This document shows, one piece after another, positions 1 to 6,708 of a DNA stretch of 10,878 bases (the first letter of the stretch is position 1; every line of letters starts with the position of its first letter). The position numbers and the translations under genes are program-made. The stretch lies in NCBI GenBank assembly GCA_947176875.1, contig CAMWSI010000011.1:1-10878 (forward strand), read 5' to 3'. The stretch comes from an uncultured Bacteroidales bacterium. Lineage in GTDB: Bacteria; Bacteroidota; Bacteroidia; Bacteroidales; P3. A model generated the notes under the pieces. The model saw only the letters and a list, made by a program, of their open reading frames with translations. It was not told the DNA's origin and did no database searches.

Positions 1-4
1 GCCC

Positions 5-27
5 CCGTCCGTTCACACTCCGGACGG
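5..27 (-). terminator. Possible terminator stem-loop across the ligA stop
   Basis: A perfect 7-base-pair GC-rich inverted repeat (5-11 with 21-27) has a 9-base loop that contains the ligA stop codon. It could be the stem of a terminator at the end of the operon. Any U-tract would lie beyond the left end of the window, so this is only a candidate. GC-rich coding sequence also forms such stems by chance. Confidence 0.25.
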
Positions 28-2145
28 AGCCGCGTCGGCCGCCGACGGTGTATCCGCTGCTCCGTCGGCCGCCCCGCCGACCGGTTCCCCCGCTTCCAAC
101 CATTCGAAAAAACGGGACTCCTCCACCATTTCCACGCCCAAAGCCAAGGCTTTCTTGCGTTTTTCCGGCCCCATATTATCGCCGGCCAACAGAAAGTCCG
201 TATTGCGGGAAACACCGGACGTGATTTTACCGCCATTGGCCTCTATGAGTTCTTTCATCTCGTCGCGCGAACGTGAAAAAACACCGCTTACCGCCCAGAC
301 CGTTCCCGCAAAGATACCCGCCCGGCTTTCGTTTGTCCGCGCCGTCGCGAACTGTAAGCCGGCCGCCTTGAGACGCGCGATAATCGCCTGGTGTTCCGGT
401 TTGGCGAAATAATCCAACACACTTTGGGCAATGATTTCCCCCACATCCTCCGTCTGCAGCAATTCTTCTTTCGTAGCCTGCATCAGCGTGTCGATATCGC
501 CGAAATGCCGCGCCAACGCCTTGGCCGTCACCTCGCCGACAAAGCGGATGCCCAACGCGAACAGCACGGTTTCGAACGGTTTACGTTTGGAAGCCTCTAT
601 ACCCGACAGAATATTGCGGACGCTGCGGTCGCGCAACGAAACCACGCGCCGGTTGCCCGTAACGGCCTGCTCGCCGCCCTCTACCCCATACAACGCCTCG
701 TAATTCAAATCGTAAAAATCGGCTATCGTCTTCAACAGTCCGCGTTCGTAAAGCACGTCTATTTTACTTTCCCCTATCGTATTGATATCCATGGCACGAC
801 GCGAAATAAAATGCTCCAGACGCCCTTTGATCTGCGGCGGGCAACGGTCTTCGTTAGGACAGTAATAACCGGCCTCTCCTTCCTTCCGTACCAACGTCGC
901 CCCGCATTCCGGACAGGTTTCGGCAAAACGATAGGGGGCGCCGCCCGGTTCCCGGCGCGTCAAGTCTATCCCCACAATCTTGGGGATGATTTCTCCGCCT
1001 TTTTCCACCAACACGGTATCGCCTTGACGGAAATCCATTTTCTCCAGATTGTCGGCATTGTACAAGGAGGCACGCTTGACGACCGTCCCGGCCAAGACCA
1101 CAGGCTCCAGATGCGCCACGGGGGTTACCGCTCCCGTACGTCCCACCTGAAACCCGATGCCAGACAAACGGGTTCTGACCTGCTGTGCCTTGAACTTAAA
1201 GGCGATGGCCCAACGCGGCGACTTGACGGTTTCGCCCAAAACCGGCCACAGATGCTTTTGATTTACTTTAAGAACGACCCCGTCTATATCGAACGGCAAA
1301 TCGAACCGTTTTTTATCCCACTCGTCTATGAAGGCCATAACCTCGTCTATACCGGCACACTCCCGATAGTAGGCTCCCGTCTTGAACCCCCATTCGGCGG
1401 CTTTTTCCAAACTATGGATATGGGTATCGCCGTCATATTCGTCGGCCAGTAGGAAATAGAGAAAACAATCGAGCTTGCGCGCCGCCGTCTGCCGCGGATC
1501 CAAAAGTTTGAGACTGCCCGAAGCGGCATTGCGCGGATTGGCGAAAGGCGGCTCGCCCTCCTCCTCCCGCTTGGCGTTCAACGCATGAAAAACCTTATGC
1601 GGCATAATGACTTCCCCCCGGATTTCCAGTCTGGACGGAATACCGGTTCCCCTCAATTTCAAAGGAATGGAGGAAATCGTCCGGATATTGGCCGTCACAT
1701 CGTCGCCCTGCCGTCCGTCGCCCCGCGTCACGGCCCGTACGAGCTCACCGTCCTCGTAAATCAGGCTGATGGAGACGCCATCGTATTTCAATTCGCAGAC
1801 ATAGGTATAAGGTTCTTCGGTCATCCGCCGGATACGGGCGTCAAACTCCAACAAATCCATCTTGGTATAGGTATTGCCGAGCGAAAGCATGGGACGTTCG
1901 TGCAACACCGTCACGAAATTTCTGACCGGAGCCCCGCCCACCCGTTGAGTCGGACTATGCGCCTGCACATAGTCCGGAAATTCCCGTTCAAGCCCGGCCA
2001 ACTCCGCCAACAGCATATCGAATTCGTAGTCGCTCATCTGCGGGTTGTCCAGAACGTAATAGGCATGGTTGGCCGCATTGAGTTTTTCCGTCAGTTCCGC
2101 GATACGCGCCTTAGCCCATGCGGGTTCCGGAGAAAATAAATCCAT
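13..2145 (-). CDS. ligA: NAD-dependent DNA ligase LigA
   Basis: Seals 3'-OH/5'-phosphate nicks in duplex DNA using NAD+, in replication and repair in the cytoplasm. The 710-residue protein shows the full family layout. The N-terminal Ia region has the NAD-binding YYVLDNP..SDYEFD pattern (about 29-43). The adenylation motif is CELKYDG with the nucleotidyl lysine K120. The OB fold includes VGRTGAVTPVA (335-344). A four-cysteine zinc finger uses C411, C414, C429 and C435. Helix-hairpin-helix repeats cover about 450-600 and a BRCT domain about 607-685. Residues 686-710 are an Ala/Gly/Asp-rich tail outside the usual fold. The ATG at 2145 is chosen because conserved Ia residues begin about 12 residues later and the next Met (M37) is too late. 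The start lies inside the upstream glycosyltransferase gene (35-base overlap), so it is probably last in that operon. All key residues are present; the assignment is very secure. Confidence 0.98.
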   Translation of the reverse strand: MDLFSPEPAWAKARIAELTEKLNAANHAYYVLDNPQMSDYEFDMLLAELAGLEREFPDYVQAHSPTQRVGGAPVRNFVTVLHERPMLSLGNTYTKMDLLEFDARIRRMTEEPYTYVCELKYDGVSISLIYEDGELVRAVTRGDGRQGDDVTANIRTISSIPLKLRGTGIPSRLEIRGEVIMPHKVFHALNAKREEEGEPPFANPRNAASGSLKLLDPRQTAARKLDCFLYFLLADEYDGDTHIHSLEKAAEWGFKTGAYYRECAGIDEVMAFIDEWDKKRFDLPFDIDGVVLKVNQKHLWPVLGETVKSPRWAIAFKFKAQQVRTRLSGIGFQVGRTGAVTPVAHLEPVVLAGTVVKRASLYNADNLEKMDFRQGDTVLVEKGGEIIPKIVGIDLTRREPGGAPYRFAETCPECGATLVRKEGEAGYYCPNEDRCPPQIKGRLEHFISRRAMDINTIGESKIDVLYERGLLKTIADFYDLNYEALYGVEGGEQAVTGNRRVVSLRDRSVRNILSGIEASKRKPFETVLFALGIRFVGEVTAKALARHFGDIDTLMQATKEELLQTEDVGEIIAQSVLDYFAKPEHQAIIARLKAAGLQFATARTNESRAGIFAGTVWAVSGVFSRSRDEMKELIEANGGKITSGVSRNTDFLLAGDNMGPEKRKKALALGVEMVEESRFFEWLEAGEPVGGAADGAADTPSAADAAPSGV

Positions 2146-3334
2146 CGGTCCAAGTTTTAAGATTCGCGGCCTGAGCCGACCAACTGTAATATTTCAAGAC
2201 AAAAGCACGCCCCCGGCGTCCCAATTCCGCCCACAAACCGGCATCGGACAGATACTGGCGGACGGCCTCCACCAAGGCGTCCGGCACGCGGTCGTTGTCG
2301 AACGAGAGCGGTACGGCACGCACGGGGCAGTCTTCGAAATCGCCCAAGCCGCGGACGGCAATCTCCGAAGCGATACACGGCAAACCGCAGGCCATGGCCT
2401 CCAACAGCTTATTCTGCATACCCGTACCCAGACGCATGGGTGCCACAAGCATCAGACCCGAAGCGTATGCCTCGCGCATATCCCGGATCCAACCCGTCAC
2501 GGTTACCGTATCGGAAGCCAAGCGGCGGACGATATACGTGGGCGATGTGCCGGCCAACAGAATATCGACCGGCATATCATGCTGCGCCAAAACCGGCTGC
2601 AACCGCTGTACGAGAAACTCGGCGGCGTCTTCGTTGGGCTGGTACCCCATATTGCCGGCAAAAACGATGTCGAACCGACGGTCGGTGGGTGGCGGAAGCG
2701 GTCTGAAATATTCGGTATCGACACCGTTGCGCCATATTTTGACACGCATCTGACGCGCGTGATCCAACGGCAGGGCGTCGCGATCTTGTTCGGAAATGAT
2801 CGTACAGAGGTCGTACCGCGCGAACGCCCGGGTTTCCGCCCGCAAAAGGGCATTGTATTCATAGCGGAAAATCCACCGCCTCAAGCCGCGGGCCACCTGA
2901 TACCGCTTATACATCCCATAGGAAAAAGCGTCCTGATAATCCAGAATCTTGAAAACAGGCTTATCGGCCGTATAAGGCATCGTACGCACCAACTGGCTCA
3001 ACAATACATCGGGCGCGACCCGCTCGTAATACCGGTCGAACCTCCGTTTGACCCGACGGCTGTAAAAATAAGCGTACTGCAACGGCAAACCGCGACGCCA
3101 GAACCGGAAAGCCTGACACAAACGGCCGAACCAACCGCCCGCTATGCCGACGCAAATCGAAGCGCAATAAGGCGTCAGCGCATGCAGACAAGATGCCGGC
3201 ACCGGTTTCCGGCTCAGACAGAACAAATGCAATTCGTAGAACGCCGAAAGGGCCTTGATCTGATGATAGGCCCGCAATTGATCCCCTTTTTCCAAAGGAT
3301 AAGGGAACCGAGACAGTACGACAAGCAGTTTCAA
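2111..3334 (-). CDS. Glycosyltransferase, GT4-like (GT-B fold)
   Basis: Predicted retaining glycosyltransferase that moves a sugar from a nucleotide-sugar donor to an envelope glycan or lipid acceptor at the cytoplasmic face of the inner membrane. The N-terminal half opens with a Rossmann strand and glycine-containing acceptor loop (KLLVVLSRFPYPLEKGD). The C-terminal half has VFAGNMGYQPNEDA (about 224-237) and the donor-site segment GTGMQNKLLEAMACGLPCIAS (about 304-323), whose glutamate matches the family's EX7E region. It resembles the family 4 group of sugar transferases often seen in exopolysaccharide loci; the sugar and acceptor cannot be read from sequence. No ATG lies near the start. 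I chose TTG at 3334, giving 407 residues, because it yields a natural MKLLVVLS start and a 4-base TTGA overlap with the upstream stop. TTG at 3340 (409 residues) is the alternative. The 3' end overlaps ligA by 35 bases. Confidence 0.87.
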   Translation of the reverse strand: MKLLVVLSRFPYPLEKGDQLRAYHQIKALSAFYELHLFCLSRKPVPASCLHALTPYCASICVGIAGGWFGRLCQAFRFWRRGLPLQYAYFYSRRVKRRFDRYYERVAPDVLLSQLVRTMPYTADKPVFKILDYQDAFSYGMYKRYQVARGLRRWIFRYEYNALLRAETRAFARYDLCTIISEQDRDALPLDHARQMRVKIWRNGVDTEYFRPLPPPTDRRFDIVFAGNMGYQPNEDAAEFLVQRLQPVLAQHDMPVDILLAGTSPTYIVRRLASDTVTVTGWIRDMREAYASGLMLVAPMRLGTGMQNKLLEAMACGLPCIASEIAVRGLGDFEDCPVRAVPLSFDNDRVPDALVEAVRQYLSDAGLWAELGRRGRAFVLKYYSWSAQAANLKTWTDGFIFSGTRMG

Positions 3335-4512
3335 CGGCAATATTCTATCAATTGAGCGGTTATCTTCTCTATATTATGATATTCGAGCATAAGGCGACGC
3401 CCGTTTCCGCCAACGGCCTCGGCTTCCTCCCGATGCGTCACGGCATATTCGACCGCTTCCGCGAACGCCTCTTCGGTATCGGCTATCCAAAGGTCCCGGC
3501 CCGGCGTGTAATCCAAGCCTTCCGCCCCCATCGTCGTCGTGACGATGGGTCGCCCGGCCACCATACCCTCCATGATTTTGATGCGGATGCCGCTGCCCGA
3601 AAGCACGGGCACGACCATAACGCCCTTGGAAGCCATGAACGTCTTGGCGTCTTCGACCTCCCCCATGACCACGACCTTTTCCATGCGCAGGTTGCGTATG
3701 CGCGGCGGCATATAACGACCCGCCAGATAAAACGTCAAATCGGGACAACGGCGGTGGATATGCGGCCATACTTTCTTGAGGAACCAATCGATGCCCTCTA
3801 TGTTGGGCAACCAGTTCAGCGCACCTATGTAGAAAATGGACGGATATTCCGGCTCCACCTCGACGGGCGCCAACGTATCGGCCATACCGACCGAAAGCGT
3901 ATGCATCGGCACCGTCACCCCCAGACGCCGGAACGTAGCCGTATCGCGCCCGGTCAAAGGCAACACGAGGTCCGCCCGGTTGAGCCACGCGATTTCCTCC
4001 CGTTCCAAACGCTTGGCCAACAGTTTATAATACCATCTTTTCAAGCCACAGGCCTTACGCGCCAGACGTATCCATATCTCGCTCTCCACATTAGCGGGCC
4101 GCACGACAATCTTGGCCTCGGTGTGACGACGGATCAACGGGATATAAGGCGCCATGAACAGGCTTTCGATCTGTATCCAGGCATAGTCGTTTTCCTGTAA
4201 TTTTTCCACGAGACGCCCGCCCAATTCATCGGAATAAAACCGTTCCAGAATATAGGAACGGCGACTGAACAGGTTTTTCAACGCTTTCCACGGCCGGATC
4301 CTCAAATCGATCTCCACGCCTGAAATCCGCATGCCGGCCGGTACATCGGCCGGTTCCAACGGATGCTTGTACGAAGCGGCCGTCAGAATCTCGATCTCGC
4401 GGTTATACAGCCTGAGGCCGTGCCAAATGGCGTACATGGCCACGCAACCGCCGTCCCGCAACGGATAAAGCGGCTTGGGACACAACATCAGAACGGGCTT
4501 TCCTGCTTCCAT
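3331..4512 (-). CDS. Glycosyltransferase, GT4-like (GT-B fold)
   Basis: A second predicted GT-B glycosyltransferase of 393 residues, distinct in sequence from its downstream neighbour but with the same layout. The N-terminal domain begins VLMLCPKPLYPLRDGG (7-22), with the glycine-rich loop after the first strand. The C-terminal domain has YIGALNWLPNIEGIDWFL (228-245), then LAGRYMPP (263-270). The donor-binding segment is GSGIRIKIMEGMVAGRPIV (306-324), with the likely catalytic-region glutamate E315, followed by TTTMGAEGLDY. There is no signal peptide or transmembrane helix, so it is probably cytosolic and membrane-peripheral. The ATG at 4512 follows the permease stop by only 4 bases, and its own TGA overlaps the next TTG start, so the three genes are probably translated from one message. 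The context suggests LPS or surface glycan assembly. Substrate unknown. Confidence 0.87.
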   Translation of the reverse strand: MEAGKPVLMLCPKPLYPLRDGGCVAMYAIWHGLRLYNREIEILTAASYKHPLEPADVPAGMRISGVEIDLRIRPWKALKNLFSRRSYILERFYSDELGGRLVEKLQENDYAWIQIESLFMAPYIPLIRRHTEAKIVVRPANVESEIWIRLARKACGLKRWYYKLLAKRLEREEIAWLNRADLVLPLTGRDTATFRRLGVTVPMHTLSVGMADTLAPVEVEPEYPSIFYIGALNWLPNIEGIDWFLKKVWPHIHRRCPDLTFYLAGRYMPPRIRNLRMEKVVVMGEVEDAKTFMASKGVMVVPVLSGSGIRIKIMEGMVAGRPIVTTTMGAEGLDYTPGRDLWIADTEEAFAEAVEYAVTHREEAEAVGGNGRRLMLEYHNIEKITAQLIEYCR

Positions 4513-4516
4513 AACG

Positions 4517-5971
4517 CTATAGGGTCGCTTTGTTCAAGCCGAACAGACGGCGCCAGGTGTCGGCATCGAGGAAAGAGGAATCGACCGTAGCTTGAATCGT
4601 AAGCAGGATACCGAACGGCAGATAAATGAGCGGCGCGAGCCACATGCCCCAAAAGCTGCTCATAACCCCCTCTATCGCCGCCTTTTCGCCGATAACGGTC
4701 AGAACGTGATAGAGGACGAACAAAAGGACAGATACCACGACCGGCATCCCCATGCCGCCTTTGCGGATAATGGAACCCAGCGGGGCGCCTATGAAAAACA
4801 GGATGAGGCAGGCCGCCGAAAGACTGAATTTCTTATGCCATTCCACCGCGTAGGAATTGACCTGCTCGTTACGGTAATACATATCGTTACGGTAGTACTG
4901 CGCGTCGCTGCGGAAATTCTCGGCCTTGGAGGCCGCCTGCATCACGGCCGAAACGCCCAGGCCGGCACGCCAGTCTTCGTAGGTCTTTTCGATTTCGGCC
5001 GTCTTCGCGGGACGTTCGGCGCGACGCAACGAATCCCGCCCGTAATAATGCGACAGATGATAATATTGCGTCTCGAACGCACGCGCGATTTCCGCCTGAC
5101 GCGCGTCGCGGTTCGTCTTCAACGTATCGTATTGAGCCGACAAGGCTCCGAGCCCCAACGTGCGCTGATGACGCTCGTACATTTCGGCCGTGGCTTCGGG
5201 CATCTGGAACGAAGAAAGGTCGAACAGCAGAATCTGTTTCTCGAACCGGACGCGCGTGAACGGATAAGCCACATCGCTTTCGCGGTTGTTGTCGCGCATG
5301 CCCTGCCCCATTTCGGCATTCTCGCCGTAAGTATGACCGTCGTAAAGTGTCAGCGTCATATAACGGCCGTCTTCGGAGGTCTGCATATAGCCGCGTTCGG
5401 CCATCGTCACGTTCGTATTGCCCTTGTGCGCCGTATGGTCGTAAATCTGCACGCCCCGCAGATGCGCACCGTCGCGCTCTTTCTTATCGACCCGTATCGT
5501 ATAGCCCTCTATCTGCTTGTAATAAACGCCTTCCGGTATATCCAAAGCCGGCTTTTTGGTGCGGATTTCATGATAAAGCACGCGGTAGTTCAGATAGGCT
5601 TTCGGCGCGGCGTTGTTGGCGAAGAAGAAAGCCAACAGACAGATGCCGAAACAGACGCCTATGAGCGGCCGCATCGACTGCCTGAGCGGTATGCCGGCCG
5701 CCTTGAGCGCGACCAATTCGTAGTGTTCGCCCATATTGCCGAAAAACATAAGCGACGACAACAGGACGGCCAACGGCAGGGCCATCGGCACGAACGTCCA
5801 GCAGGAGTAGAACATAAACTTGCAAATCGTCCACAAGTCCAGCCCCTTGCCGACCAAATCATCGACGTATTTCCACAAGAACTGCATCAGCAACACAAAG
5901 ATGCCGATGAAGAACGTGAGTACGAGCGGTCCGATATAGGACTTGAGCAGGAAGGAATTCAGTTTTTTCAT
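4517..5971 (-). CDS. LptF/LptG (YjgP/YjgQ) family permease
   Basis: Predicted inner-membrane subunit of the Lpt transporter, which extracts lipopolysaccharide from the inner membrane and passes it to the periplasmic bridge with ATPase LptB. It shows the family's 3+3 topology: hydrophobic segments at about 12-33, 52-78 and 99-119, a large periplasmic part (120-378), then segments at about 383-403, 409-427 and 441-461. The conserved cytoplasmic loop ELVALKAAGIPLRQSM (85-100) is the expected LptB-coupling helix. At 484 residues it is longer than the roughly 360 of E. coli LptG. The jellyroll-like part (about 135-255) is followed by a charged, Tyr- and Arg-rich, probably helical segment (about 262-378) that makes up the excess. 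Sequence alone does not separate LptF from LptG, so no symbol is given. ATG at 5971 has no Shine-Dalgarno. The next gene starts 4 bases after its stop. Confidence 0.9.
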   Translation of the reverse strand: MKKLNSFLLKSYIGPLVLTFFIGIFVLLMQFLWKYVDDLVGKGLDLWTICKFMFYSCWTFVPMALPLAVLLSSLMFFGNMGEHYELVALKAAGIPLRQSMRPLIGVCFGICLLAFFFANNAAPKAYLNYRVLYHEIRTKKPALDIPEGVYYKQIEGYTIRVDKKERDGAHLRGVQIYDHTAHKGNTNVTMAERGYMQTSEDGRYMTLTLYDGHTYGENAEMGQGMRDNNRESDVAYPFTRVRFEKQILLFDLSSFQMPEATAEMYERHQRTLGLGALSAQYDTLKTNRDARQAEIARAFETQYYHLSHYYGRDSLRRAERPAKTAEIEKTYEDWRAGLGVSAVMQAASKAENFRSDAQYYRNDMYYRNEQVNSYAVEWHKKFSLSAACLILFFIGAPLGSIIRKGGMGMPVVVSVLLFVLYHVLTVIGEKAAIEGVMSSFWGMWLAPLIYLPFGILLTIQATVDSSFLDADTWRRLFGLNKATL

Positions 5972-6016
5972 ATTGTGTCTTACACGCGTTTTCTTTGTTT
6001 ACCTCGGTGCCCCGAC

Positions 6017-6051
6017 GCTTTCCGGCTTTAAGCTTCGGGCTTGCGGCTTTA
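6017..6051. repeat. Imperfect heptanucleotide tandem repeat tract
   Basis: On the plus strand, four 7-base units follow one another: GGCTTTA (6024-6030), AGCTTCG (6031-6037), GGCTTGC (6038-6044) and GGCTTTA (6045-6051). A related GCTTTCC unit precedes them with an 8-base step. The GCTT core recurs at 6017, 6025, 6032, 6039 and 6046. The tract begins 6 bases beyond the stop of the small membrane protein gene and fills the left-hand part of the 86-base gap before the permease gene. The gap has no TAnnTTTG-type promoter that I can see. Function unknown. Confidence 0.7.
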
Positions 6052-6057
6052 GGTTCG

Positions 6058-6708
6058 CTACCAAACCATTACCTTGACCCGCCATTTGTCGGTGCTGCGC
6101 CGAACTTCCTTGAAAGCCAACACGACGCCACCGGCCGCCGCCAACGGAATACCCGCCGACAAGGCTTCGACATGGAAAACCGGCTGACGGCGGTTTATCG
6201 CGCCGTTGATACCGTCCAGCAACAGATAACCGCCGCCGGCGATACACAGCGCCGACCCCATGAGCGTACAGATCCTGAACGGCACATAATAGGCGGCTAT
6301 ACGGTCGTAACGGTAATCGATGCCGTTTATCATGACGGCCGTATCGCCGATACGGTTGATATAGCCCTGCACTTTCCTGTTATCGACCGTCTTTATCTTC
6401 AATACGGCGCCCTCTTTGTAGAGCGTTCGCCGCGAAGCCCCCTTGACGAACGCCAGCACGCGGTCGCCGCCCGCCACTTGGTCGGCGGGCGTTCCGGCGG
6501 CTGAGGCCGCCGGACGCTTGGCCGGCACGCGGTCGGCCTTTTTCTGGGCGGCGGCGGGTTGTGGCAACCCGAAAACCGTCACGGCCGCGAACAGCAAGCA
6601 TAGAGAGGCCTGTTTCCGCCAACGTGCCGGCCGGCCGGTCACACGATAGGGCGGCCGGCCATCCGCCGACCGGTCCGTCCGCCGGGATTCGCCGTCTATT
6701 TTTCCCAT
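6058..6708 (-). CDS. Predicted secreted/membrane protein of unknown function
   Basis: I do not recognise a named family. The 216-residue product has a basic N-terminus and a hydrophobic segment, [14 protein letters not shown] (about 35-48), then PAAAQ, a good signal-peptidase I site near residue 54. An Ala/Pro/Lys-rich linker (55-80) follows. Next comes a probable small beta domain (about 98-140: [19 protein letters not shown], then [11 protein letters not shown]). Two hydrophobic stretches at about 144-165 and 180-199 look like membrane helices joined by a short loop, and the tail is basic. There is no lipobox cysteine. The ATG at 6708 overlaps the valS stop by 13 bases, suggesting coupling. 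It gives an unusually long Arg-rich N-region of about 33 residues. The in-frame GTG at 6642 would give a more ordinary signal peptide. A role in the envelope is inferred only from export signals and the permease gene next door. Confidence 0.72.
   Translation of the reverse strand: MGKIDGESRRTDRSADGRPPYRVTGRPARWRKQASLCLLFAAVTVFGLPQPAAAQKKADRVPAKRPAASAAGTPADQVAGGDRVLAFVKGASRRTLYKEGAVLKIKTVDNRKVQGYINRIGDTAVMINGIDYRYDRIAAYYVPFRICTLMGSALCIAGGGYLLLDGINGAINRRQPVFHVEALSAGIPLAAAGGVVLAFKEVRRSTDKWRVKVMVW
6629..6660. repeat. GGCCGGCC inverted repeat (potential hairpin)
   Basis: The self-complementary octamer GGCCGGCC occurs at 6629-6636 and again at 6653-6660, separated by 16 bases, so the transcript can form an 8-pair all-GC stem. 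A further palindrome, GACCGGTC, lies at 6668-6675. The stem is 36 bases past the valS stop and inside the first codons of the next gene if that gene starts at 6708. There is no following T-run, so it is not a standard intrinsic terminator. Confidence 0.5.

Noticed and set aside
2111..4512. Recent tandem duplication of the two glycosyltransferase genes
   Set aside because: They share only the general GT-B layout and short donor-site motifs. The rest of the sequences differ widely, so they are at most ancient paralogues.
5972..6016. Separate promoter for the permease operon
   Set aside because: On the minus strand this part of the gap has no TTTG and no TAnnTTTG-like box at a sensible distance from the start at 5971, so an independent promoter cannot be supported.
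391..6031. Other long plus-strand open frames (391-1452, 2069-3355, 3352-4200, 4592-6031)
   Set aside because: Each is also in codon register with the minus-strand gene it opposes (ligA, the two glycosyltransferases, the permease). They come from the same codon bias and show no recognisable protein features.
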